This document shows, piece after piece, positions 10,143 through 22,335 of a stretch of DNA of 64,000 nucleotides. The notes below the pieces were generated by a model. It saw only the letters and a program-made list of their open reading frames with translations, had not been told where the DNA came from and ran no database searches. The stretch comes from Paraphaeosphaeria minitans (Eukaryota; Ascomycota; Dothideomycetes; Pleosporales; Didymosphaeriaceae), in the NCBI GenBank assembly GCA_015832175.1, contig WJXW01000015.1, positions 682,001 through 746,000 on the forward strand, in the 5' to 3' direction. A program made the position numbers and the translations under genes. Every line of letters starts with the position of its first letter. The first letter of the stretch is position 1.

Positions 10143-11564
10143 GACCTAAGTGATCTGTATGCCGGGCTCTGGGAAGACACCAACGATGATTAGCCGCGGA
10201 AGGGAATTTGGAGCATGCGGAAGGGGAGGGTGAGGAAGAGCTAGTCCCCCATCTATCGATGAAGGCAGCCTGAAGCACCAAAAGCTCTTAGCAGGTTCGA
10301 GCGGAGGCAAGTGCAGCTGCAAGCACGTACTTTGTGAGGAAGCTACTCTTTTGCCAATGGATCCCTGTAGAGAGAAAGGCCATCATGATGATCATATTGA
10401 CAACATATATATAATCGTGGCCTGTCAGGGGAGCGATCGTGGAGTTCAACAGAATGAGACCAATGATCACAATTTTTCCCATTGCACAAGTCCACTATGG
10501 TTACGTCTTGTACACATTGGATTTGTGACTTTATCATGACCTGCCGGCGATTTCGAACCTAGCGTAACGTTAGAATATCCACAATAGAATATTTGCCGAA
10601 GAGATACAGTCTCAAAAAGTCAGCGTTGAAGTGGCCACGCCCCACTGGGGTGGTTAAACTAACGAGTTAACGTTAATTAATGTCAAGCTCATTGCTGCAA
10701 AATCTAACGTGCCTCCGTCCGTACGTGGCGCCGGTCCAGGTCGTATCTCGCTTGCGCAACTCAGAGCCCGCAAGAGAGGTAGGTTATAATGCTAAATGGT
10801 AGCTGAAGGCTTGCAATCAATCTTGAAAAGCCATGCAAATTCTCACTGCATCGTAGGAGTCAAAAGGGCAAGACTGGAGATGCCGTCATGCGGTCACTAC
10901 GACATTATGACCTCGTCGATACACCAACGAATCTAATAGATAGCCAACTTAATAAACATATCTATAAGAATAACTTACTGGAAAGTAAATGAAACTTCAT
11001 CTGTCGTTCTTGACCTTCGGGAATGAACGTGTATTACAAGCGCTTGGATAAGCCTATGCCACCGTAGAGGTGCTGAATTCCCACCCTACAGGCCGTGCAT
11101 GAACCATCCTCCAGCCAGCTCCTTCAAGCCCTCAATCGCTGCCTGTGCTGATGGCGAGCTGAGCTAAGGATGTCTGCGAATATTGTGCTCGAACAACGAC
11201 AGATCGAATTCCTCCTCCCTGGGAGCCCAACGGAGATTGGATGGGACCTGCACATTCACCCTGACTTGTTCAGACTCAGCGTCGCAGAGGTATGAAACCG
11301 AAGTTGCCTGCGCCATCTTTGTCTTACTTGTAGAGAAGTCCGTCTGCGTCATAAAGCACGGTGAGATAGACCTGGTCGCGGAGCTCTCGTGGAAGCCGAA
11401 ATGGGGAGGACATGTTGCTTTTCACGAGGCTATTCTACCCCCACTTATAAAACCCACAGAGTCTCTGCTGACAGTGTTGGAATAGCAGCTATGCCGCGAT
11501 GTAGAGGGCTGACCGTTGGGCTACTCCTGTCAGCTAAGCCTCTACGATGGCTCGCCCCGCACGT
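10143..11564. other. Intergenic, no gene seen
   Basis: Short ORFs only. Two TAACGTTA palindromes (10565-10572 and 10668-10675). No repeats or RNA genes were recognised. Confidence 0.5.
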
Positions 11565-12861
11565 CTACAATAACAGTAAGCCGATCCACCCGTTCAGCAT
11601 GACCTCTTCCACATGTGCATTCCCACGTGATGTGGTGTGACCGCTACAAGCTTTTTCGTCTGTGCATCCGTAATCGATGAGCTCTCCGGCCGCTAGCAGA
11701 GTGGCGATTCTTTTCCGGTAGATCTTCATTCCGTGCACCCTCCACGTCGTGACTCTGTCTTCGTCTAGCTCTTGGTTATCTGTTATCCTGATGCTTATCT
11801 TGGGTGCCGTGGCGGACTCTATCCGCATCGAAAGAAGGGTGCCTGAGTTCGCAAACAGCCTACTCCCTGGCTTAGCTGCGACGCCGGAGCTTGACTCGAT
11901 TGCACGGTTATCCCACGACCGTCGGATGAGAAGTGAATGAGGTCGGAAGGGTTTCAGCCAACGGTACTTCTTCGCTATATAGCCCATATCGGCTTTGATG
12001 ATCGGATCGCCGTCGTTGATCAGAGACAGAAATAACGAGCCCTGGTGATTTGAGCGCTCATCATCATGCACCGGAAGCGGAGTGGTCGATATGGGCGGTG
12101 CTCCGAATACGATACAGTGAATAGTGTCGAATCCTGTAGCGGTTACGGCCAGTGGAGAGGTTTTGATCGATTTAACGTGCGCATACAAAAGGCTCCCAAT
12201 GGCAGCTCCTGCCGAGTGCCCTGTGAACAGCAGGATAGATCCCTTTTCGACCGCACTGAGGGAAAGTGCCAGGGGACTGATCAGTGTCTTGACGGCCTCC
12301 AGGAACCCAGTGTGACACAGATTCCGTGGCCCGCCCTTAGAATTATCAGCACTTATTCGCAAGCGATCCATCCTTTGACGGGGCTACGAACCAAAACTCC
12401 GACTGTCTCTGATACGCTGTTCTTCAAGTTCAATCTCCAGTCTTTGAGACCTCGTGTGCCGGCAACAGCAATAACAGTGACTCGACCCTGCGGACTGGTA
12501 CGGTGCTGGCTGATGGTGATCCGCTCTAGTACGACGGAAGAAATCGCTAATGGAACGGCAACGCCATTGTATGCTGCTTCCGAACAAGTAGCTGCCAGGT
12601 GTATTAACGGCCAAGCAGCTGGCGATCTAGCTACTGTCTTAGCTAAGCGGATCTGGTGCGGGAGGTTACAGACATCTCGTTCTCCGTGGCAACAACGTGT
12701 GCAGGGGCCGGTCGACTAGAGCACGCAGGCGAGACGCTGGCGAGGTGAGTATGGGGAGGTTGTTGGGAGCTCTGCCCTCCATTCATCCTGGTATGGTAGC
12801 TTTCGATGGCCACGCATGCGAAATAAGGTAGCAAAATCGCATCGCCTCGGCCGAAGTCCAA
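11565..12861 (-). CDS. Class 3 lipase-like alpha/beta hydrolase, three exons
   Basis: Exons 12861-12674, 12626-12392 and 12335-11565 join in frame to 397 residues. Intron 1 is 47 nt (GTCTGT to GCTAG) and intron 2 is 56 nt (GTTCGT to TCTAAG, with CTGATAAT upstream). The second exon carries VAGTRGLKDW, the strand before the oxyanion region. The third carries NLCHTGF and the nucleophile elbow GHSAGAAIG with the catalytic Ser, then an Asp in LINDGDPI and a late His candidate. The family hydrolyses acylglycerols or phospholipids. No clear signal peptide is present, so it is probably intracellular. Proteins of this type are frequent in fungal accessory regions next to NLR and HET genes. The start codon is less certain than the rest. 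Confidence 0.7.
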
Positions 12862-15170
12862 TTACTTGTAAGTACATACTTCGAATACGATTATCCTGAG
12901 GGCTGCTTATCTAGACTAGCTATTGATCACGTGCTAGTTACCGTTCGTTCTCCCAAATTTTACCAATTGAAGAAGCTTGTGTGGCCCGACATGCTAGCGA
13001 GTAAGACCGCCACGAGCAAGCTTTACCTAGCGTATGTATTGCTTACACTGAGGACTACGCTGCAGCGTGACTGCTCCAACGCAATCCTGGTACATGACAG
13101 GTTAATTTGTATATGCGCGGAAGTTAGTGAACATCAATCGCAGCTTCGTTGGGCCTCATCTTTCGTCGTTTGGCTTGCTCTCGTAGACGACCTAGTGTCT
13201 ACAGACTAGCTACGTTGTAGGCGTCCGCAGAGTAGAGATAACAAGCTGATACTTCTCATGATGAAATGGAATGTTAATGTCAGTTTGGAGTTGATACATA
13301 GATGCATGTAGAAAGTCTAACGAATACCGGCAGTTGTTTTTAGACACGAGCTGTCTGGCCACAAGGTATGCGTATCCCTGGAGACCTGAGCTGGGGATTG
13401 GTGATGGCTTACAAGAGTTGGCATGGTAAACTATTGACGACTGGCTTGTGCGGGTAAGTTCCATTGATCTTGGGGAAGGCGCTCGTGGCAGTGATGGTTG
13501 GTAAGGTGGCATTGCGCGAGACTCCGTTGGCCTTCTCAATTGTTGTTGCCCAAGCATGTTGGACCTGGCTGTGTGGTTTCCGGCACCGGAGGCTAATGAA
13601 AATGATTCAATATTGGCATAAGACCAGTTTCCCTATGGATAGCCTATTCATTTCAGATCATTGAATGGTTTAAGGTGGGGTATATGCTGACCAGTCGATT
13701 CTTTGTTTGGAAGGGGCCAATATTGCCCCATATCCAGTGCAGGCTCCATGATGAACATATCCAGTGCAGGCTCCATGATGAACATATCCAGTGCAGGCTC
13801 CATGATGAACCACCACGGTGCTATCATGGTAAGATTAGAGTAGTTTTCAGCGCCAGATTGGATTGAAGGATATACCTCGGGTCCTAGTTCCCGGTGGAGG
13901 ACTGTGGGATGAATTTGAATAGGTAGGATCAGTCGCAGTATGACTTCCTGACAGGCAAGGCAGTGTTGAAGGATGACGATCGGCAGGAACACTGGAATGG
14001 GTGGAAGGATTGGTTGTCAGATCACCCTGGTTGAACAGACACTGGTACGGAGGAGGCTTTGCGTGGCAGGTGGTAGGTGCCGATATCAAGAGCCTCCTGG
14101 AGAGGTAGGTTGGACTGCTTTAGATCGAGTGGTATAGAGGTAAATATACATTAGTGTTCCTGCATTGGCTTCTATCCATGTACATGAAACAGAGGCTCGC
14201 AAGGCAGACTGGTGAAGTTGGACTCCTTCTCCTGAGATCCCGTGCGTCGTGGCAATGCCCGGCGTTGCTGGCAGTCATATGCGGGTGATGAGCCGTATGG
14301 CCCGAGGCCCAATAACAGTGCATCTGCGACGCCGGCAGCCCCACTCCCGGCAAAGAGGCTGGAATTGGTTGCTATCTTGAAGCCTTGTCATCCTAGGCAG
14401 CTGCACAGCCAAGCGCTACCCATCATTTACGAGGGCTCCACGCGGCAACGCCCTAGACTTTGCCCACGACCAGGGCCGTTGATCAGGACTCGGGAAAGCG
14501 GGTGTAATTGCCCTAAGTTGCGGTGACAAGAGGGATGTCACCCTCTCCTGTTGGCGGCGGGAGGCACTTGGGCGTCGCTGGGCCCTTCTGCTGGTGTCAC
14601 GTTCGAAGGCGACGGCCTTTCCTGCACGCCCAGCGTGCATACATGGAGTAAGTGTGGCTATTTGTGCTATCCTCCGCCGGTCACTCGGTATCTTCGCGTA
14701 TGGTTAGCAGCACATGTCACTGCCGTCGAGCATCTCCCACTTGGTGCAGTCGCTGTTGGTGGCGAGCAGGGGCATCGCAGCTATGATGATGGAGGCCTTG
14801 CGAAGAGTTACCGATCCGCCCCCGAATTCGATACGCAGAGGTACCCCTGAGAACCTTTTCGGAAAGGTATCAGTATCCAGGCTGCCACTTTCAATCCAAT
14901 GCCGTCGGTTGCAGATGCATGGACCAAATCCCAAAAATAGGCCAGGATTGGCTGTGAACGGGTACCCAGAACACACTCGGTCAAAAGTAAGTGCCATGCT
15001 CATTCCGCGGAACGACAAGCGCTACATGTCCACACGTCCCTAAAGTCCGGAGTATCAGCTCCCCAACTCATGATGATTGATCCTCGCTCCTATACCAGCG
15101 GCTCGAAGTAGGGGGTGTTCTCCTGGACCATTCCCTTGCGACATCTCTCCCCCGACCTCATCACATGGCC
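12862..15170. other. Intergenic with no supported gene, apart from a short tandem repeat
   Basis: Only short overlapping ORFs without domains, repeats of codon pattern or splice structure. The 27-bp repeat at 13729-13809 is listed separately. Confidence 0.5.
13729..13809 (+). repeat. 27-bp minisatellite, three perfect copies
   Basis: The unit starts catatccagtgcaggctcc and ends atgatgaa. There are three copies end to end with no mismatch. It is open in several frames but not inside any supported gene. Confidence 0.95.
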
Positions 15171-15179
15171 TCACTCACG

Positions 15180-16200
15180 CGCCGCCATCGACTAGTGTGT
15201 CACTATCATTCACTGGCGAACAGGCCAGGCAGTACTCTTCCTATGGCGCAGCTTGCGGGAAAGCGAGCGACCAGAAAGGGTAACAGATCGCCCGGGAATG
15301 TCTTACCGGCGTCTCCATGACACAGTAGCGCTGAATTCCCGAGATGAAGCGCAGATGAATGTGAAGACGTGACGGGCTGCGCAGAATCCCCACACGTCGC
15401 CACGCTGGCGTCTACGCCATCTCCCAGCGAAAGGAAGGGTGTATGAAGACGTTTCTACGTCCGTAACTGCTTCTGGCTGTTCACAGTTGATAAAAAATGA
15501 AAACACCTGCTTTTCTCGTGCCACTGCAGCAGCTAAACGCTCTCGTGATCGAGCCTATCCAGATCATTTCACTATCTCCGAAGGAGGCCTTATGGCGCTA
15601 CTACAGTGCAGCTGCTGGTCTAGCTTCGTGGCCGCATCGGAAACGCCGGTGGAATGAGCAGTGCATATACTGCCACATGCACCTGCTATTGCTGGGGTAG
15701 AAGAGATAAATCACGGCCTATACACAGACATTGGGGGCCAAAGGTACGCCTGGCATCGTTTTGACCTATAGATGGCTCTAGACACCTCGAGCATAATCCT
15801 AATGAGTCTCACTGCCGCTGAAGCTACTGCTTGGATGTTGAGGCTCACCCGCTCAGGGCTTCTGTACTCTGCTCAGGGGGACCTGGGCCTGCTTACTAGC
15901 TCACTCTTCATGCCTTGCCTAGTCATGAAAAGAATGAAAGTGACGGGCGCGCTAGTTGCGAGTCAACAGAGTGAAAAGTCGGACACTGCTTGCTGGCCAC
16001 CCTGCCCTTTCAGTCTCGGCGCCGCACGCCTATAGGGTTCATATGGACATCCCGGCGGCAAAACTTCTAACCAGTGTATACCACCATTGGAAGGATTTCG
16101 TTGACCTCCTGCTACCATTGGATCCTCAATAAGATTTGCAGCCCCAGGCTTACGGATCATGGCTGAGTCGCCCTGCGTTCTCCACGCCTCCTGACTTCCA
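15180..16200. repeat. Copy A of a dispersed decayed repeat family
   Basis: Two blocks align with the region at 44650-45600. Block 15180-15410 matches 44650-44900 (shared cagaatccccaca, gaccagaaagggt-like and taccggcgtct/taccagcgtct). Block 15970-16200 matches 45350-45600 (shared gacactgct..gctgg/gaccaccctgccctt and ggctgagtcgc). Most differences are transitions plus small indels. On the minus strand the first block reads like the end of a repeat unit seen again at 44600 (VNDxxTLVDG). It is probably a relic of a repeat-containing gene family rather than a transposon. No intact frame remains. Confidence 0.6.
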
Positions 16201-17117
16201 GGCCGAAAATAGGATGGCGGCAGTGGTACTGGAGCGCGGAGGGGACGCATTGACCGCTGCACATGAATCCTGAGACCTTTTGGCTCCTCGTTGCCGCTCT
16301 GGGGAGTGTAGACAATGGTCTCCAAAGAGAGCTAGTGTCGACAACTATATAAGCGCGGTTCTGGTCGGTTCCTGCATTCTATCACAGTCTCGTAAGCGAA
16401 GCATACAATTAGCGGATGCTTATACATTTTCGATAACTGATCTGCTATGCAAATATCTCTCAAGAACATAAGTCAACCCAGCATATTCCGAGACGTCGAA
16501 CAATACGACCCATTGTTCCTGTAGGGTTGATATCAGTGGGGTGCGGAGGAAGAGTGAGAGACTGAGTTGATTGTAACAAGCTAACCAGAGGATCACTTAA
16601 GTACGGATCGTAGGCAGCAGCTAGTCTACATAAGGTTGGTTGTATCATGTGACAGTGTTGAACGTGATGCCACCTACACTGACATTTTATCTTTAGTTTC
16701 AGGCCCTGGCAGGTAACGTAACCAAATTGTTCTCAAATTTTTCTTCCCACGCCGGCCCTTCCTCTCTCAGCCGTGATCGTTCCTAGGCAGGACAATTCCA
16801 TCGAAAAGGCGTACCGTTCTCACGTGTACCCCTGGAGCTTACTCTTTCACGAATCAAGTACCTTGAAGGACAAAAACCCGCGTCCGTAAATACTTCGGTA
16901 GAAGTTAATTGTGATTGAGTGCTAGGGCTCCAAAGAGCCGCTCCCTAGAACAATTTTCCTATTGATGTTCACCTTAAAGATGGCAAGGGCGTGTGTCTTG
17001 CTCGATCGACTACCGGAAGCAACGGAACTGCTGTACTATTTTCACCTATCTAAAGCGGTCAGCTCAGAAGTCTGTGGACCTTGATGGCCAGAGCTCGACT
17101 TTGGGGAGCTAAAGCTC

Positions 17118-18318
17118 ATGCCAAGCGCTGAGGCGATCAGTGTCGAGAAAAACAAGCTGTCTACATACCTCATTGATGAAACGCTTACCACACAGATAGA
17201 AGACTTATCGCTCACCTGCAGCGATAAGCGACAGCAAGATGCACACGCACTAGTAGCGTAAGAATGATAGTGATCTAATGCGGTGACAAACTGCAGAGCA
17301 AGAAATTACCACGCTACCAGGTCAGCACCTCGAACAAGCATATCCTCATCATCCACGTAAGTCTTCCAGACAATGCTAATTTTGGCGCCGATGGTAAGCC
17401 ACAGATATGGTACGGTCGTGGTAGAGTTCGTCGTGCTGCAAGAAGTTACCGAAACTAGCGATGAAGCTGAGCCGATATCGAGCAGCTCCGCTTATGGCTC
17501 ACGCTGTTCCCTGGCGCTTGCAGGTGAGCTCGTGTACATAAATGCCTACACGTGCATCAGACAGCTATGTGCTGCTTTCCCCGAACCACTCCACGCATCC
17601 AGTCGGGTTTTCAATGGCGCTTCGCATGACCTCCATGAACATGCACACTGCAACTACCTTGGAGGATCACTTCCCTGGCGAGATACAAATGGACTTCGCC
17701 GCACGTACAGGGAAGCATTCGTTCTCGCCCTTGAGTGCTATCAGCCCCCGGAGCAGAAAGAGAATGAGAATATCGCGCGACAAGCCGGAATTGCGCGTGG
17801 ACTGTACTGTATCGCCACGATTGCCACCACAGCCAATCTCCTATCTGTCTCCGCTCCAGTTTCCACTCGATCCAACCGTGGCTCCAAACCGCTCTCTCCA
17901 GTATACGTCTGCGCTCTACCAGCAGCAATCCTGCATCCAGCAGCCAATGACATCGCAGGACTGGGCGAATTGCACAGGAAACTTCACACCCATGTGGGCG
18001 CCTTCCACCCTTCCGTATAGCGTCAGACCGAATTTTATGGAAACGTGTCAAACCAGCGCGGCATCGTACTCGGTATACTCGAGTATCTCTGCCATCCAAA
18101 ATCCCATCATAAGTCCCTCTGAGGCTGTGGGCGTGGGTGGGCAGTCCTCGCTCGAAAGCCAAACCGAGGATGTTCGCGATAGTTTCATTAGCGCAAGTCT
18201 CTCACGTCTCACTAGGCTCAAAGAAACACTAGCCATAGAGCAAAGAGCTGTAGAAGATTTGCTCGAAGTGGCAGCTCTCTTGATTGGATATGGACGTGGT
18301 GCTGAGAACAGGGTTTGA
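17118..18318 (+). CDS. Ser/Pro/Gln-rich hypothetical protein, probably multi-exon
   Basis: The last 258-codon frame (17542-18318) is Ser/Pro/Gln-rich with a basic patch (SPRSRKRMRI) and a C-terminal helix (LTRLKETLAIEQRAVEDLL). Upstream pieces look coding too: an ATG at 17118 with 46 sensible codons ending at a GTAAGA donor (17258), and a stretch near 17425-17521 that would join in frame through a very short 37-nt intron (GTGAGC to CATCAG). Function unknown. The basic patch plus the Gln/Pro/Ser-rich region could suit a nuclear regulator, but that is a guess. Antisense ORFs over this region are treated as shadows. Confidence 0.45.
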
Positions 18319-21300
18319 GAGGTAACATTCGCCCCTGTGTGCGGAGAGACATGAGGAGTATTTCGACTCCAAGCAACTTCAGGTTGGTGCACGCGTTAAC
18401 ATTTCCTGTCTTTCTTTACGAGCCGTGTGGTGTTCCTATTGTTTATACACCTGCGACTCCTCCAACTACTCGATCACGTTTATATTGCTGCCTCCGTGCT
18501 TAGCTCTCCAAGCTCTTTTCCATCCTGTAACGTTAGCCACTTTTCTTCTCTACATCGCTGTTCTACCCTTAGTATTGAGATTTCGTCAACCTTAAGGGCT
18601 GATTAATGCAATGGTGGAGAGTCGTGATAAGCGTTGTGCCTGCTGAGGCGTGCAAATTCCTGCATGGCCTGAGTCCACTGTGCTTGCGTCTCGGTTCCCG
18701 ATACCGTTATCTCTAGTACTTTAGCGCACCTCATTCCTGCTTCTTCAAAGTGCATCAAGGTTAAGTTAGGTCATGATCGTTGACTTCCCTGACACCATCT
18801 TAGCACTCGGTTGGCCGAAAAGTTTTGTGTTCACGCTCTTATCAACAGCAACCGATTCTGACTCCGAGAAGGGGCTCTTTCTGCAAGATGGCTAAGCGAT
18901 GTTACATGAATGTTATTGCAGAAGCGCTCGTAAGTTTAATGGAAAAACTCCTTAGAAAATACTGAAGCATGATTGGAGATCTTTGACTGCTGGCAAACGC
19001 AGATCAACTTGTAATTAGTAGAATATAGAACTAACACGTAAGGTGCTAATCGTTATCATTGCTATCTTTCGTCACTGGGGAATGGATTAGGTGGATTGGC
19101 AATGAAGTAAGAGAATGGATCCAAGCTGTGGGCTAGTGTGATCCCTCGTGAACCCCAAAAATGTACCGGAACGCCTGTGTACTAGTGTGACAGCTGGACG
19201 CGACACGGAATGTATGCTTCGCATGTGGAAGTGCAGGAGCCTCTACGAGGAAGGGCGCGCCTTCTTATGGAACTAGTCGAGGAGATAACGTTGTTTCTCG
19301 TACCGTTAAACGCTATCTATTCTTCTTTGGTCCAAGATCGGTGGAGATTTCAATCTACCAGCAATACTACATGAGCATGATCGCATGTGATGTCTAGGGT
19401 ATGTGGATGGATATAGGGCCCGACAATACCTATTCACAATGACGCGACAGGACCGCGTTTATATGGCTCTGTTGCAATATCGAAGTACCTTGAGAATTAT
19501 TATTTGCATCATGGAAAGCCGTATCCTTGGAAAGTATAGTTTTGCGTGATTTGACATCTCGCAAGCTACCATCGGAATATACTACTGGAGGAGCGGCACC
19601 TTCAAGGTACCATTCCCTTAGTGCCAAGGGAGGTTTCCACACGGTGCTTACCGTAGCTTACATTTAGTTCACGCTCAGCCATTCATACTTCAACAATCAG
19701 CTCAGCCTAAGCATAAGCACTCAGCAGCTATATAGACCTGCTCGTAGGGAACACCTAGCTCGACGTACAATCCCACTATCCCTTCTCAGCATGTGTTCGG
19801 AATATTTTATACATTCCACCATAGAACCCACGCAGCCGCCTTACCAGTCTCACACTGACAGGAGAGATGCACAGAGCTGCTCGGTCGACCCGCAGATCTC
19901 AGGCTATGAGACGTGGCTCGCGTGTGAGTCGCAGGACTCTCACGTCCTGGGCAGTCAAGACGAGACGGGCCAATCGGCAAACAGCACGAAGAAACCACCA
20001 TCGGTATTACCTCAGGCCTCGCCACTCCACACCACCGGAGCATCGTGGCTAGCAAGCTCACGCCTTTCACTATTCTACATTTGCAATTGAACACCGATAA
20101 TAGTCTCCCCGCCTGAATACTCTATTCGGATCGACCAATGTGCTCGTCGTCGTACCACGCCAATCCATAGTCGTCCTTTGATCATCTCCGGTAGCTGCCT
20201 TGATCTTACCAATCCTGGTTCCTACTCATGGATAAGCTTGCACTGAAAATCCAGATGCTTAACGTGTAGCAGGGAAACTTAATGGGTGGAAGGGATATCA
20301 GGCCCAGCGTTGTGCCTGTCGTCGGTTCGGGCGCGCCACGGCGGTAGTCTTCGGAACCTAGTGCAGGATATAGAGAAGAAACACTGGAAATGAATTGACT
20401 CGTCAAGATGCGTTGGCTCTCACGTGAAAATCCTTGATGCAGAAGGCCCTACGCGAACTCTGCCATCGTGTTGCTCGCGTCGAGTCGCTTGGTGACGCTG
20501 CGGTAAGAAGGGTGTAATTACACTGCCATGATACCTTTCGATGACGTCATCAGACAAAGTGACCAATGTGACGATTGCAGTAGCTAGTGCCGAGATGCTC
20601 TGCCAGCTGGCATGCCCGAGCCATCCTTGAGCAACGCTCGAGCTAGTCATATTTACGTCGTGTTTCTAATTGTTTCTCTAAGTGCGGACATGGCGTCCGC
20701 CAAGAACCTGAGCGTCTGTTCCTAGTACGCTAACGTCAGATCGGCGCTGCGATAAAGGTGCTCTGATGCCGGACGCCTCGAGCGCCGGATCGCTATCGTG
20801 ACACAATGCTTCCTGAAAGTGGCTTGACCAGCCACTGCTGATGCTCGCCATGTACATAAGTGCTCTGAGGAGCTCATTCATCGATTCGCAAATCCAGCGT
20901 TCAGCTAAATCACAGTCCATGACGACCCAGGCAGTCCGCGCAGGAATGCAGTGCCCTGCCGTCAGCACACCGAGACGATATGTGCAATAGAATCATCGTA
21001 GATACGGTTCTGTTTCCCGTTCCATGACTTGCACGCCACATAGCCTTTAGCACTTACTAGGAACCCGTCTTGCTTAGCTTATGCGTTCCCTAGATGTAGC
21101 CTCGGTAAGAAGAAACTCATCCAGTGCGATGACCATACGTAGATGCGGCAAAGTCATCACCAAGCGGTACGAAGATTGGGAAAGTTTGTGCAAGCGAGCG
21201 TATCGCGTTGACAGTACCACAAAGGATGCATAACAACAAACGCACTTACAGTACAGGCACCTGTGGAAAGACCTCAATGAACTTATACACCTCAGAATAC

Positions 21301-22335
21301 GGTAGTAGGATGCTGCGGCCCGGGGATGGGGCGAAAACGCATAGAGTCAATTTGACGATCACTGTGAGACGTCTATATACAAATCTCGAAGTAAAGCGAG
21401 CACGTGATACCTAGACATGTGAAATAGAGGCAGAAATCAACAGGATGTAACTGTCTGGCGTGCTCGGCTAATAGCGGACGTATGAAAGATTGGAATACAA
21501 GTTCAGGACCATATCTGTTCAGCAGATAGAGCAGAAGATCAAGTTCGTAGTAATGGTGTTGTTACACTTGCTGCAAATCGAACAATGCAACAAGTGCCCA
21601 ACGTAACGTTAGGCTACCTTCTAGAGTCACAAGGCAAACAGGAAGTCGAGCTGGTCCGGCTGGAGTGGCAGGTTCACAGACATGCAAGTTTCGGCGTACA
21701 GCCGCCTTAATCAATGCTCAACCTTCAATTAATCTTCATTGCCGAAGAACTGGAATCCAATGATTCCAGACTGCTTCTTGAGCTGAGATGAGAAAATGTC
21801 GCAGGGGTGGATCAACAACCCATCCTTCTGGTAGGGCGATGCTGGATAAAGAGTCGAGACCGAAGAGCGTCAGCCTACGGAGCGCTTGGGACTCCGAGTC
21901 GTGGCCCAGAGCCTCGGTCAGGACACTAGAACGTAATTTTATGCTACATTCATCGATGGAGTTGTAAAAAAAATTGTAACAAACGCAATTCCCTACTCCA
22001 ATGCACCGATGCATCATGAAAGAACGGCAGAAGTCAAGGTCGCAACTCTGATCGGAATAGCAGTAGGGGCAGCTGCTACTTCGGTCGCTTTCATAGCCTG
22101 AACACCAACGGAAGTGCAAGCCGTAGGACGTGCAAGTCTCAAGCGCTGTGGGTCAAACAGCTCACCGAACGCAGAGGCCGAGTACAAAGAAGCGGGTCGG
22201 TTGTGAAGGCACTGCAAGCAGCTGAAAAATTAACAATGCCTTTGAGTGCTAGTGGAGAACATATTTCCCATCTCCTAATTCCATTTTCTATCATGGTAAA
22301 GCAGAAGCTCAGGCTTCGATGTGGACCGTCCAATT
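18319..22335. other. Long gene-poor stretch
   Basis: About 4 kb with only short ORFs. Two look slightly coding-like but cannot be supported: 19791-20090 (+) and the C-terminal half of 21736-22119 (-). TAACGTTA palindromes occur at 18528-18535 and 21604-21611. No tRNA, rRNA or recognisable transposon was seen. Confidence 0.45.

Noticed and set aside
12066..12719. 217-codon plus-strand ORF
   Set aside because: It is the antisense of the lipase exons, whose motifs and splice sites are on the minus strand.
13729..13809. CRISPR-like array
   Set aside because: The three 27-bp copies are directly adjacent with no spacers, and the genome is fungal.
17611..18162. 183-codon minus-strand ORF
   Set aside because: It overlaps the plus-strand frame with better codon pattern and has no domain of its own.
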